Source of the DNA: F22 sp963675625
Lineage (GTDB): Bacteria > Bacteroidota > Bacteroidia > Bacteroidales > Bacteroidaceae
DNA: 64,000 nt
Reading direction: 5' to 3'
NCBI GenBank assembly: GCA_963675625.1
Contig: OY776497.1
Coordinates: 2,480,001-2,544,000 of the forward strand
The notes under the pieces are model-generated. The model was not told the origin of the DNA, did no database searches, and saw only the letters and a list, made by a program, of their open reading frames with translations. How positions within the stretch are numbered: position 1 is the first letter of the stretch; each line of letters begins with the position of its first letter. The position numbers and the translations under genes are program-made. Shown one piece after another: positions 16,199 to 25,403 of the stretch.

Positions 16199-18823
16199 AT
16201 GAGTATGAAAAAATACAGCTTGTTTCTATTATTATTTTTAATTTCTTGCTTGTGTTCCCAAGGGTTTGCGGAAGACGGCAAAAGAAATGTGGTGTATTTA
16301 ATTCATTCATATTCACCCGCAGTACCTTGCGCTAGTGACTGGACCAATGGAATACGTCACCAATTTAAAAAGAATAAACTTGATGTAGATTTTCGAGTGC
16401 GCTACTTAGATGCGAAGTATTGGTCATATGAAGAAGAAAAGGCACATCTTCGTGTGCTTATAGACACTATTTTGGCTAATCGTGCATCTCTAGTCATTAC
16501 TGAAGGCGATGAAGCTACAGCGTCTTTTTTAACATCTGGACATGCTAAAGTTGCAGATATTCCAGTGTTGGCAATGGGAGTGCAGCATCCCAACATAGAT
16601 TTATTGGGACGATTTCCTCGTGTTTTTGGTTATACTTGTGAACCTGATTACTTGCATCTCTTGGAACTCTCCATAAAGTTGTTTCCCAATAGTAAATCAT
16701 TCTTGTGTATCAACGATGATGGTTATTTGTCTAGACAAGCTTTTCTAGATTTTCAGCGTGATTGGGCTATCTTTAATCAGCATCATTCAGGCTACACTTT
16801 GCGTGTGTATGATACAACTAAAATGACAAGCTTCGATCTTGTTACACAGCTCACTTACCCTAGATATGTGAGCCATTCTATAGCGATGGTTCCTAAATGG
16901 TCTCCTTTCATTGCTGTCTTAGGCAAGAATTCTAAATGTCCTTTCTTTACAAATGAAGCTATTGCTTTGCGCAATGGAGCATATGCTGCTTTGTCTCCTG
17001 ACCCATATCAGTTTGGTCTTGATGTGGGAGATTTGGCTGTAGACTATCTCAATCATAAGATTATTCCCCAAACATATGGCATACGTCCATATGGGAAGGA
17101 TATTATGCAGTTTGATTACAAACAACTGATGTTCTTTCACACCCCCTATGAAGATATAAAGAAAGAGGGCAAGGTGGTCAATTTCAATTATTACACCAAG
17201 TACCATGATCAGATAATAGCGAGTATTATTATTCTACTTATCGCTTTTTCAGTCATGATTGTGTTAATCATCATCAGTTGGCGCAAGCAACAGCGAGTGC
17301 GATTAGCTCTTTTATTGAAAGAAGAGGTGAGCAAAAAACTCTTTTCCCAAAAAGAAGAGTTCGATAATATTCTGCATTCTATGAGTGACTGTTTGGCTAC
17401 ATATAGCATAGACAAGCGACTTCATTATGTGAATTACAGTCTGCGTAAACTGATTAATGGTGGTAATTTCCCTATTAACGAAATAGAACCTGAGAAATTT
17501 GAGGGCTTACCTGCCGGAAGTATCTACAGTATTATATATGAAGATAAAAGTGTTCTTGAAGAACTTTTGGACAAGACGCTTGTTTCCAAAATACCTATGG
17601 ATATACCCAAAGGAGCCTTTATACAATTTATCGAATCCGACCAAGTATATCCAATATCTGGTAGTCTGTTCCCTATCATTTCGAATCAGGAAATAGTGGG
17701 CGTGGCTTTAAATTTTAGAAATATAGCTGAAGAAGAGATCAATAAGCATTTGTTTCATTTAGCTGTGACAAATGCCCAAATCATTCCATGGAGATTTTCT
17801 TTTGCTACCAATCAGTTTACCTTTTTAATGAATAGCCTCGAAGCACTTGGATATGGTGAAGTTACACTTTTGGATCTTTCTGGTTTGAAAGAAAAAATAC
17901 ATCCAGATGATTTTGAGAGAGTAAAAACGATGTTTACCTGTATGCATAAAGACAAACCTAATACGTTCCAAATACGTATTGCCGATGTGTATGGTAAGTA
18001 TTATTGGTATGAGGTGTCTTGTTCCTACATGGTAGGTGTAGTAGATAATAAAAAGAACTATCATATAGTAGGGGTATGTCAAAATATTCAGCAATATAAA
18101 GACTCCGAACAGGTGTTGATTCAATCTAGAGATGCTGCTCGAGAGGCGGACAAGATGAAGACAGCATTCTTGGCCAATATCAGCCATGAAATTCGTACTC
18201 CATTAAATGCTATTGTAGGTTTTACCTCTGTGCTTCCTGATATTTTGCCATCTGCTTCTAAAGAAGATATTGATGTGATGGTTGATTCTATACAAACGAA
18301 TTCCGATTTGTTGCTTAGTCTCATTCGCGATGTGATGGATATGTCTAGTATTCAAAGTGATTCGATGAATTACACATTCAATGAATATCAATTAAATAGA
18401 CTTCTGTATGCCACCTATCATACCCATAAATCGAATTGTCCTGAGGGGGTTAATTTTGTACTGGATATTCCAGATGATCCAGGTGTAGACATTACCACTG
18501 ATGATGAAAAGTTGGATCATATATTAGCCAATTTATTGACTAATGCCTTCAAGTTTACAACTACAGGGATTATTAAATTGGGCTATGATGTCAATAAGGA
18601 AACCAAACACATTGTGATCTATGTAGAGGATACTGGGTGTGGAATTTCTTCATGTGAACAACCGTATATTTTCGAACGCTTTTATAAAACAAATGAGTTC
18701 AAACAAGGAGCCGGATTAGGATTGAGTTTATGTAAACTTATTGCAGAGAATCTAGGAGGTAAGATAACGGTGCATTCTGTTGTAGGTACAGGAAGCCGAT
18801 TTGAATTGTGGCTTCCAGGGTAA
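16199..18823 (+). CDS. Sensor histidine kinase with periplasmic ABC-type substrate-binding domain
   Basis: 874-aa inner-membrane sensor kinase. I use the ATG at 16199 (another is at 16205); upstream in frame there is only a GTG without a signal peptide. Order: signal peptide (to about residue 24, QGFA), periplasmic domain resembling the ABC_sub_bind family (VVYLIHSYSP, VITEGDEATASFL, PVLAMGVQHP), membrane helix near residues 340-362, two PAS-like domains, HisKA with the intact H-box NISHEIRTPLNAI (His about residue 663), and HATPase with NLLTNAFKF, EDTGCGIS and GAGLGLSL. There is no receiver or DNA-binding output domain and no response regulator beside it, so it is an orphan kinase. Confidence 0.88.
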   Translation: MSMKKYSLFLLLFLISCLCSQGFAEDGKRNVVYLIHSYSPAVPCASDWTNGIRHQFKKNKLDVDFRVRYLDAKYWSYEEEKAHLRVLIDTILANRASLVITEGDEATASFLTSGHAKVADIPVLAMGVQHPNIDLLGRFPRVFGYTCEPDYLHLLELSIKLFPNSKSFLCINDDGYLSRQAFLDFQRDWAIFNQHHSGYTLRVYDTTKMTSFDLVTQLTYPRYVSHSIAMVPKWSPFIAVLGKNSKCPFFTNEAIALRNGAYAALSPDPYQFGLDVGDLAVDYLNHKIIPQTYGIRPYGKDIMQFDYKQLMFFHTPYEDIKKEGKVVNFNYYTKYHDQIIASIIILLIAFSVMIVLIIISWRKQQRVRLALLLKEEVSKKLFSQKEEFDNILHSMSDCLATYSIDKRLHYVNYSLRKLINGGNFPINEIEPEKFEGLPAGSIYSIIYEDKSVLEELLDKTLVSKIPMDIPKGAFIQFIESDQVYPISGSLFPIISNQEIVGVALNFRNIAEEEINKHLFHLAVTNAQIIPWRFSFATNQFTFLMNSLEALGYGEVTLLDLSGLKEKIHPDDFERVKTMFTCMHKDKPNTFQIRIADVYGKYYWYEVSCSYMVGVVDNKKNYHIVGVCQNIQQYKDSEQVLIQSRDAAREADKMKTAFLANISHEIRTPLNAIVGFTSVLPDILPSASKEDIDVMVDSIQTNSDLLLSLIRDVMDMSSIQSDSMNYTFNEYQLNRLLYATYHTHKSNCPEGVNFVLDIPDDPGVDITTDDEKLDHILANLLTNAFKFTTTGIIKLGYDVNKETKHIVIYVEDTGCGISSCEQPYIFERFYKTNEFKQGAGLGLSLCKLIAENLGGKITVHSVVGTGSRFELWLPG

Positions 18824-18841
18824 AGGACTACGTGGAATCTT

Positions 18842-20278
18842 TTATTTGATTCCTAATTCTATATACTGTTTGTAACGACTCTCAACATCACGTACATACT
18901 GATAGGTTTCTGCCCCTCTGAAATATCCGAAACGACAAACTGAATCGGTATAATACTTTTCTTTTGATTTTAATAGAATAAATCGTTCTACATTATCATC
19001 CCAGATGGTGGGATCAGCACCATATTTTTGAGCCAATGCAATAGCGTCTAAAATGTGTCCAAGACCAGAGTTGTATGCCGCTAATTCAAATTTATATCTT
19101 TCCGAGGCTTGAGGTACTCGTCTTTTTAGGCTGCGTTCAAGACTGTTCAGATAGTTGACTGCTCCTTTAACGCTATATTTCGAATTCTTTTCTTGACCTT
19201 CAGGCACTCCCATAGCATGAGCCGTTGTAGGCATCAATTGCATAATTCCTGTAGCACCTACCCATGACACAACAGTTGAGTCAAATCGACTTTCTGTATA
19301 TGCAATAGCAGCCAATAAACGCCAATCCCACCCATTAGGAGTTCCAAATTCTTTAAAGTAAGTATCGTAAGGGGAAATCACATTGTTTTGAATAGATATA
19401 ACTGGAGCTGTAGCTTTTAGTTTACTCAATTCGAAATACCTTTTCATATTGGCTTCATATGCAGGTTTCATCTCCAATCGATGATTCCAAGAATTGAGTG
19501 TGTCGGCAAGAACAGTCATTCCTTTATTAACAGCCCATTGCGCTCGTTGGTCATAGCTAACAGATAAATCTGTACGTAGATTAGGGAAGTATGTTTTGTT
19601 GTATTTGGCCACATCTTCATCTGCGATAGTATAGCCTATTTTTCCAAAAGCAACTTTAGTGATGAGTTCTTCTGCATTTAGACTATCTGATGGGATATAC
19701 ACGATGTCTATGCCGCCGCCTAGTTCGTCCTGAAGATTAGCAATACGTTCGCAATATTTTTTTTCAGAGACATATACTTTTTCTCCCACTAGCTGAGTCA
19801 CGTCATTAATTTGTCGCTGACCTGCATTGCGTTGAACAAGCACTTGATGCGATACACTCTGTGGTCCACAATATATAAGACTATCTTTCCAGCTTTGATC
19901 AATAGGAAGGTAGTAGCCGATAATGTCAATGTCATGATGCTGAAGCATCTCAAAAAGCCCTTCAATGTCTTTAGCTGTGTAGATCTTTAGTTCCACGCCT
20001 AAATGTTGGGCGCATTGTTCAGCAAGATCATATTGCCAGCCCATTGGTTCACCTCTATAAATGAAATATGAAATCCCACTATATACAGTGCCCACACGTA
20101 GGGTATCACGATCTATGATATTTTGGATGCTATTTGGTAGGGTATCTATCGCTTTGTTTTGAGGACGATAGATGGTGAAAGAAATGATCACTGCAAGAAA
20201 TGCAAGAAAAAGAATAATTCTTTTTCTTGCATTCTTACTATGTACTAGTTTTGATGTCCACTGAAAGTGAGCTTTCAT
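18842..20278 (-). CDS. mltF: MltF-like membrane-bound lytic transglycosylase
   Basis: 478-aa murein lytic transglycosylase with a regulatory domain. One N-terminal membrane anchor (residues 20-37, IILFLAFLAVIISFTIY) is followed by an SBP_bac_3-like domain (residues about 58-285, with LRVGTVYSG and GEPMGWQYDLAEQ) and an SLT domain (about 300-470). In the latter the catalytic Glu is in AIAYTESRFD (about residue 329), followed by GATGIMQLMP and AAYNSGLGHI. The layout is that of E. coli MltF. Its start codon directly abuts the udk stop, so the two are cotranscribed. Confidence 0.92.
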   Translation of the reverse strand: MKAHFQWTSKLVHSKNARKRIILFLAFLAVIISFTIYRPQNKAIDTLPNSIQNIIDRDTLRVGTVYSGISYFIYRGEPMGWQYDLAEQCAQHLGVELKIYTAKDIEGLFEMLQHHDIDIIGYYLPIDQSWKDSLIYCGPQSVSHQVLVQRNAGQRQINDVTQLVGEKVYVSEKKYCERIANLQDELGGGIDIVYIPSDSLNAEELITKVAFGKIGYTIADEDVAKYNKTYFPNLRTDLSVSYDQRAQWAVNKGMTVLADTLNSWNHRLEMKPAYEANMKRYFELSKLKATAPVISIQNNVISPYDTYFKEFGTPNGWDWRLLAAIAYTESRFDSTVVSWVGATGIMQLMPTTAHAMGVPEGQEKNSKYSVKGAVNYLNSLERSLKRRVPQASERYKFELAAYNSGLGHILDAIALAQKYGADPTIWDDNVERFILLKSKEKYYTDSVCRFGYFRGAETYQYVRDVESRYKQYIELGIK

Positions 20279-20884
20279 TTACATGTGCTTCTTGATATAC
20301 ATGCGCAAGATATCGATAGCCACATGATTACTGCCACCTTCTGGTACAATCAAATCTGCATATCGTTTGCAAGGTTCAATAAATTGCTCATGCATGGGTT
20401 TAAGTACTTCAGTATATCGTTCCATAACATCTTCGGCCGAACGGCCTCTTTCTTCAATATCTCTTTGAATAACTCGGATGAGGCGTACATCTGCATCGGT
20501 GTCAACAAAGACTTTAAGGTCCATTAATTCACGTAAGTTTGGATCGCTAAGAGCTAGAATTCCTTCAATGATAATGACATTGAGTGGTTTTATGTGAATC
20601 GTTTCGGGCTGACGAGTACATGTAATATAGCTATATGTGGGTTGCTCAATAGCTTTGCCTTCTTTCAACATTCTTACATGGTTTGAAAGGAGTTCCCAAT
20701 CAAAAGCTTCTGGATGGTCAAAGTTGATATGCCGACGTTCTTCCACAGGCACATGGCTACTGTCTTTGTAGTAGGAGTCTTGAGGAAGAAGTACGACTTC
20801 ACCAAGGGATAAACTTTCAATAATTTTGCGCACCACAGTTGTCTTTCCTGAGCCGGTGCCGCCCGCAATACCGATAATTAACAT
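20279..20884 (-). CDS. udk: Uridine kinase
   Basis: Pyrimidine-salvage kinase that phosphorylates uridine and cytidine to UMP and CMP in the cytoplasm. Walker A GGTGSGKTT is at residues 8-16; the family QDSYYKD, NFDHPEAFDW and the later RIRRDxxERGR-like RVIQRDIEERGRS are visible. At 201 aa the length is normal. It is transcribed first in an operon with the mltF-like gene (no gap), from a promoter at 20974-21005. Confidence 0.96.
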   Translation of the reverse strand: MLIIGIAGGTGSGKTTVVRKIIESLSLGEVVLLPQDSYYKDSSHVPVEERRHINFDHPEAFDWELLSNHVRMLKEGKAIEQPTYSYITCTRQPETIHIKPLNVIIIEGILALSDPNLRELMDLKVFVDTDADVRLIRVIQRDIEERGRSAEDVMERYTEVLKPMHEQFIEPCKRYADLIVPEGGSNHVAIDILRMYIKKHM

Positions 20885-20973
20885 CTTAAAGGGAGGATTT
20901 TTCAGAGGTTTTATTTATTTTTGTACGGAGCTATTCAAATGGGTAAAACCATTTCCCTTTTCGTATAGCCGAG

Positions 20974-21005
20974 CAAATATAGTAACAAATTAATTGACTG
21001 CCAAA
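20974..21005 (-). promoter_or_regulatory. udk promoter
   Basis: Minus-strand TTTG (21005-21002) and TATATTTG (20981-20974) are 20 bases apart. Transcription should start near 20968, about 84 bases before the udk start. Confidence 0.7.
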
Positions 21006-21007
21006 TT

Positions 21008-21307
21008 ATGATCAAGCACAATGTATTATTTAAGCTAAATGAAGATTTGAGTGCCGCTCAAGTTACAAAACTTAAGACAGATTTTAAAAATGCAATCGAA
21101 GCATTGCCTAATGCTATTGATGTGATTCAATCCATAGAAGTGGGCTTTAACGAAAATCCTGAAGAGTCTTTTGATATTGCACTTATGTGTGAAGTGGCTA
21201 CTATGGAAGATGTCGCTATTTATGCAAAACACCCTGCACACATCAAAGCTGCTAGTATCATAAAAGATCATGTCGTTTATCGTGCATGCGCTGATTATTC
21301 TGCGTAA
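21008..21307 (+). CDS. Stress-responsive alpha/beta barrel (Dabb) protein
   Basis: 99-aa protein matching the Dabb domain along its whole length: MIKHNVLFKLNEDLS at the N-terminus, a central SIEVGFNENPEES and the HPAHIKAASIIKDHVVYRACADY end typical of the family. Members form dimers; most have no known role beyond stress association. It is divergent from udk and followed 32 bases later by dsbD, with which it may be cotranscribed. Confidence 0.88.
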   Translation: MIKHNVLFKLNEDLSAAQVTKLKTDFKNAIEALPNAIDVIQSIEVGFNENPEESFDIALMCEVATMEDVAIYAKHPAHIKAASIIKDHVVYRACADYSA

Positions 21308-21339
21308 TTAATTTAAAACCAAGAACCACTTAATTGTAT

Positions 21340-23391
21340 ATGAAAAAACTATTACCACTTCTTTTGTTTCTTTTGGCTTTGTTGTCGCCTGTAGCTATGT
21401 GGGCACAGTTGAATGAAGAACCTGTTCATGTAAATGTGCAGATGCAAAAACGTTCGGCTAAGAAATCTCAAATTTTAATTCAAGCTACTATCGCAACTGG
21501 TTGGCATATGTATTCTACTAGGCTCGGTGATGGACCGACTTCAGCGGCAATACATATTGAAAAAATCCAAGGAGCACATTTAGATGGGATGTTCTTGCCA
21601 GCGGGAACTGAAATAGAAGCTTACGACGATTTGTTTGCCATGAAGGTGCGCTATTTTGAGCACAATGCAGCATTTACACAAAATGTCGTATTGGATCAAG
21701 AGAATTACTTAATAGAAGGATATTTTCAATATGGTGCGTGCGATGATGAGAGTTGTTTGCCCCCTACATCAGTCGATTTCTCTTTTTCACATGGAGATGT
21801 TGCTGCGTTAGAAAAAGCAGTATCTGAAAAGTCTGACAAAGAGGGTCAGACAGTCGCTTTGTCTGCACTGAAGACTGTAAAAGTTGAGAATGTAAATAAA
21901 AAAGCGAGTGCTACACCTGTTAAAAATATAGAGGCCAAAAAAAGGTCTGCTATTGGTGGAGCTTTGTGGACGCCTGTTATTGAAGAACTAAGCGCTTTTG
22001 ATACTCATAAAGAAACGAAAGACCATTCTTGGATTTTCATTTTCTTGGCAGGTTTTGGCGGCGGATTGCTTGCTTTATTGACACCATGTGTATGGCCTAT
22101 CATCCCTATGACGGTTAGTTTCTTTATCAAACGTACGAAGGATAGAAGTAAAGGAATACGCGATGCTGTCTCATATGGAATATCTATTATTGTTATTTAT
22201 TTGGTGTTAGGGTTATCTATCACTTTAATTTTTGGTGCTAGTGCACTCAACTCCTTAGCAACTAATGCTATTTTCAATATCTTATTCTTCGCCATGCTTG
22301 TGGTATTTGCAGCTTCTTTCCTTGGAGGCTTCGAGATTACCTTGCCTAGTTCATGGTCCAATGCGGTAGACCGTAAGAGTGAAGAGACGAGTGGGATGCT
22401 TAGCATCTTTTTGATGGCGTTTACATTGGCATTGGTTTCTTTTTCATGTACTGGTCCAATCATAGGTTTCCTTTTAGTAGAAGTATCCACAACGGGTAGT
22501 GTTGTTGGCCCAGCTATTGGAATGTTTGGATTTGCTTTGGCTTTAGCTTTACCATTTACATTGTTTGCGTTATTCCCTACATGGTTGAAACGAATGCCCA
22601 AATCAGGTGGATGGATGAATGTCATGAAGGTAGCTCTTGGATTCTTAGAGTTGGCATTTGCCCTAAAATTTTTATCAGTAGCCGATTTGGCATATGGCTG
22701 GGGAATATTAGATAGAGAACCTTTTCTTGCTTTATGGATTGTCATATTTGGTCTTCTAGGCGTGTATTTGTTGGGGATGATTAAATTCCCACATGATGAT
22801 GACAATAATAAAATAGGTATCCCTCGATTCTTTATGGCCTTGTTGTCATTGGCTTTTGCAGTATATATGATTCCTGGATTGTGGGGAGCGCCATTGAAAG
22901 CGATTAGTGCGTTTGCGCCTCCAATGCAAACCCAAGATTTTAATTTATATGATAAAGAAGTGCATGCACAATTCGAAGACTACGAAGCTGGGATGGCTTA
23001 TGCTAAATTGCACAATAAACCAGTAATGCTTGATTTTACAGGGTATGGTTGTGTCAATTGTCGTCGTATGGAATTAGCTGTGTGGACAGATCCTACTGTA
23101 TCTAGCATCATCAATAAAGATTATGTTTTGATTACTTTGTATGTAGATAATAAGAAACCATTACCAGAGAAATTGAAAGTTGAAGAGAATGGTAAATCTC
23201 GTACTTTACGTACTCTTGGTGATAAGTGGAGTTATTTACAACGTGTGAAGTTTGGAGTCAATGCACAGCCATTTTATGTGCTTGTTGACAATGATGGCTT
23301 ACCGTTGGAAGGTGCGTACAGCTACAATGAAAGTATTCCTGAATATGTGCAATTCCTAAAAGCAGGATTGAAAGAGTATGAAAAGAGATAA
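21340..23391 (+). CDS. dsbD: Thiol:disulfide interchange protein DsbD
   Basis: 683-aa transmembrane reductase that carries electrons from cytoplasmic thioredoxin to periplasmic thiols. The ATG at 21340 starts a signal peptide (MKKLLPLLLFLLALL, cleavage near MWAQ); the TTG six bases upstream is less likely. The N-terminal DsbC-like domain has YGACDDESCLPP. The membrane core has the two functional cysteines in TPCVWPIIPM and SFSCTGPIIGF, and the C-terminal thioredoxin domain has GYGCVNCRRME. All three cysteine pairs are present, so the relay should work. A strong terminator follows. Confidence 0.95.
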   Translation: MKKLLPLLLFLLALLSPVAMWAQLNEEPVHVNVQMQKRSAKKSQILIQATIATGWHMYSTRLGDGPTSAAIHIEKIQGAHLDGMFLPAGTEIEAYDDLFAMKVRYFEHNAAFTQNVVLDQENYLIEGYFQYGACDDESCLPPTSVDFSFSHGDVAALEKAVSEKSDKEGQTVALSALKTVKVENVNKKASATPVKNIEAKKRSAIGGALWTPVIEELSAFDTHKETKDHSWIFIFLAGFGGGLLALLTPCVWPIIPMTVSFFIKRTKDRSKGIRDAVSYGISIIVIYLVLGLSITLIFGASALNSLATNAIFNILFFAMLVVFAASFLGGFEITLPSSWSNAVDRKSEETSGMLSIFLMAFTLALVSFSCTGPIIGFLLVEVSTTGSVVGPAIGMFGFALALALPFTLFALFPTWLKRMPKSGGWMNVMKVALGFLELAFALKFLSVADLAYGWGILDREPFLALWIVIFGLLGVYLLGMIKFPHDDDNNKIGIPRFFMALLSLAFAVYMIPGLWGAPLKAISAFAPPMQTQDFNLYDKEVHAQFEDYEAGMAYAKLHNKPVMLDFTGYGCVNCRRMELAVWTDPTVSSIINKDYVLITLYVDNKKPLPEKLKVEENGKSRTLRTLGDKWSYLQRVKFGVNAQPFYVLVDNDGLPLEGAYSYNESIPEYVQFLKAGLKEYEKR

Positions 23392-23418
23392 GCCACTGTG
23401 CTATATCGTATAATAATA

Positions 23419-23457
23419 AAGGCATGCCGAGAAATTTATCGGCATGCCTTCTTTTTT
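23419..23457 (+). terminator. dsbD terminator
   Basis: Perfect 12-bp stem AAGGCATGCCGA (23419-23430) / TCGGCATGCCTT (23439-23450) followed by CTTTTTT. Confidence 0.93.
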
Positions 23458-23460
23458 GTT

Positions 23461-23857
23461 TCTATATAAGGAAAGTAAGCATCCGCTAAACCACACCACA
23501 TAATAACGTTTCCCCTACACTAAGGGGTCAACATGCTCAAGAATGTGGTTAAATGAGAAAAAGTGATAGTCATGAGAATTTTTGACACGACTTTCTCACT
23601 CCTGTTCTTTTGGGGTCTCTTTCATTCTCTGCATCATTTGTAGAAAGGGGCAAAACTCCGATTTTCTTAGACTATAAGAAACTGTTAAATGATGGTGTTA
23701 ATATTACATTGCGAACTTTTTGTCAAGTCTTTCAGTTTTTACTTGTACACCGTTGGCTATGATATCAAAAGTTTCAAGTTGACTTAAAATGACGTTTTTT
23801 TTGTGCATGTGTATAGCATTAATCTGTATTTATATGACATATCACTAGGTTTTTAGG
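23461..23857. other. Non-coding spacer with nested hairpins, function unknown
   Basis: No gene is supported. Two structures stand out: an outer pair AACCACA (23489-23495) / TGTGGTT (23544-23550) enclosing CCCCT (23512-23516) / AGGGG (23523-23527), and a pair TGAGAAA (23554-23560) / TTTCTCA (23592-23598). I do not recognise an RNA family; it may be a decayed element or a leader of the broken lipoprotein gene downstream. Confidence 0.35.
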
Positions 23858-23998
23858 GTGAAAATGCGAATTATTTGCGAACTCCATTATTTGTTCTTAT
23901 CTTTGTTTTTGTTGATTTTTGCATGCGAACTATTGAAAAGACAGTTCGATTATGTTTTATTTTTAAACAAACAAAATGTAAACAAACTAAAAAGATGG

Positions 23999-24401
23999 AT
24001 GCTGCTAATTATGCTAGCATTGGTGAGCTTCTACGGTTGTCGGGAGCAAGATGAGATTAATCATCAAATGGTCAAAAATGATACTTTCTTTTAGTATTCT
24101 GGAAGTAATGAATCTGTGGCGGGTATTGTATCAATGATGGAGCAAAAAAACGATTCCTCAGAGTATGTGTTTACTTATAGCAAGGAATATGGAGTGCCAT
24201 TATGGGATGAATCAGTTTGGTTACCGGATGATAAGTATTCTTTGATAGTAGTGCCAGTGATACAAAGATGTTGAGTGGGCTATTGAGGAAGCATGTATTT
24301 GTATGAAAGATCATGGCAAATACAAAGATTTTAAATGCCTCGATAATTATAGTTATGATTTTAATTTTTCTAATTTAAGAACTTTAGCAAAAAATTTTTA
24401 G
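23999..24401 (+). pseudogene. Broken lipoprotein gene (nonsense codon and frameshift)
   Basis: From the ATG at 23999 a lipoprotein signal reads MLLIMLALVSFYGC with a lipobox Cys. An in-frame TAG at 24092-24094 interrupts it, after which the same frame continues as coding-like sequence (YSGSNESVAGIVSMMEQ, YSKEYGVPLWDESVW) to a TGA at 24272. A different frame then carries on (KDVEWAIEEACICMKDHG to NLRTLAKNF) and stops at 24401. The junction suggests a frameshift or an internal deletion. The segment GVPLWDESVW resembles a Bacteroidales lipoprotein type often seen in accessory regions; I cannot name the family. The next gene starts 2 bases later, so both once formed an operon. Confidence 0.75.
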
Positions 24402-24403
24402 TT

Positions 24404-24946
24404 ATGAAAGCATGTATTTATTTATTCCTATTCATGATGTTTGTGCCTACGTGTCTAGCACAAACAAGATATTACAATGAGTCTAAAGAGATTCATTCAA
24501 ATGACTACACCTATACTTGTGAAGTCAGAAAAAAACTGCTTGTGACCCTATATAATACTGAAAAGACATATATAGGTATACCGCAAGTTAGTTTGGCTAC
24601 TAAAATCAAAGTAGATGAACAAGGTGGCGCCCCTTTGTTGTCCGATGATCAAACCACATACAAGAAGTGTCTGCAAATATCTAACGAAGTTCTTCGAGAT
24701 TTTCTTTTGAGCAATCCCAGTAAAAATGATGTTCCACTGTTTGTGACGATGTATATCAACTCTCAGACAGGAGCACTGCAAGATGTATCTTTTATATTTC
24801 CTTATGTGAGCGTGTATAATACATTGCCTATTGATACGCTTCGTACACTTGAATTGAGATTAAAGAATGAGATGAGGTTTAGCCCAACCGATGCAGGGCG
24901 AGAAGTGAACTATATTTATAGACGAGTTATTTACTACCTAGAGTAA
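24404..24946 (+). CDS. Small secreted protein, possibly DUF5043-like
   Basis: 180-aa exported protein with a clean signal peptide (MKACIYLFLFMMF, cleavage near CLAQ). The mature N-terminus RYYNESKEIHSNDYTYTCEV and VTLYNTEKTY recalls a family of small secreted Bacteroidales proteins that I associate with DUF5043; that match is from memory and tentative. There are no membrane helices or catalytic motifs. The upstream partner gene is broken while this one is intact, so it may be on its way to decay. A terminator follows at 24979. Confidence 0.6.
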   Translation: MKACIYLFLFMMFVPTCLAQTRYYNESKEIHSNDYTYTCEVRKKLLVTLYNTEKTYIGIPQVSLATKIKVDEQGGAPLLSDDQTTYKKCLQISNEVLRDFLLSNPSKNDVPLFVTMYINSQTGALQDVSFIFPYVSVYNTLPIDTLRTLELRLKNEMRFSPTDAGREVNYIYRRVIYYLE

Positions 24947-24978
24947 TCTTTCAAGTAAGAACTAAAACCTAATAATAG

Positions 24979-25013
24979 AAATAGGGTATCCAGTATGGGC
25001 GCCCTATTTTTTT
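24979..25013 (+). terminator. Terminator after the small secreted protein gene
   Basis: AAATAGGG (24979-24986) pairs with CCCTATTT (25002-25009), followed by a run of T. Confidence 0.75.
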
Positions 25014-25098
25014 AGTTAAAATCAGGGCTTAAGATTATAAATACTACTTGCAATGCACAATACCAGTACGCAAAAATACGCATTGTCACTTATTTGCT

Positions 25099-25300
25099 TT
25101 ATACAATAGGCACATTATTCTGTGTCTTGGGTCGTATTATATGGCGTACATACAGCTTGCCCGGAGTGAACTCCATCACTTTGGTTTCTTCCTGACCTAT
25201 GCGCTTGTATTTGGTCAAGTCGATTTGCTCAGGTTCAATGGACTTCTTCGACTACAGGCAAGTCTTTCATGATGTCTTTGCGAGGAGCACCCGTTTCTTT
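25099..25300 (-). mobile_element. IS66-family transposase (TnpC) remnant
   Basis: On the minus strand a fragment reads DLTKYKRIGQEETKVMEF, then TPGKLYVRHIIRPK, and ends in a stop at 25101-25099; this is the region of IS66 TnpC after its zinc-binding part. Just upstream, in another frame, MKDLPVVEEVH is what normally precedes it; a 2-base loss near 25244 breaks the frame. Only some 65 codons remain and neither IS end is visible, so the element is dead. Confidence 0.7.
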
Positions 25301-25311
25301 TTAATACACCT

Positions 25312-25403
25312 TACTTATCATGTGTAGTAGAATCTACTTATCACGAGTAGTAATACCTACTTATCATGTCTAGTAGGATCTACTTATCACGATAAGCAGG
25401 TCT
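25312..25403. repeat. Four 23-bp tandem repeats
   Basis: Units start at 25312, 25335, 25358 and 25381, each beginning TACTTATCA and continuing with variants of CGAGTAGTAATACC. Each junction also forms a small CTACT/AGTAG inverted repeat. The last unit abuts the stop codon of the rel gene. They lie between that gene and the IS66 remnant. Confidence 0.85.

Noticed and set aside
18834..18853. GGAATC/GATTCC hairpin between the orphan kinase and mltF-like gene
   Set aside because: Only 6 bp and overlapping the mltF-like stop codon; too weak to call a terminator.
23858..23998. N-terminal extension of the broken lipoprotein
   Set aside because: The lipoprotein signal starts at the ATG at 23999; the 47 codons before it form a second hydrophobic stretch unlikely in a lipoprotein.
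25048..25272. 74-codon frame on the plus strand
   Set aside because: It is the antisense shadow of the IS66 transposase remnant on the minus strand.
25312..25403. CRISPR array
   Set aside because: Repeats are directly adjacent without spacers and no cas genes are present.
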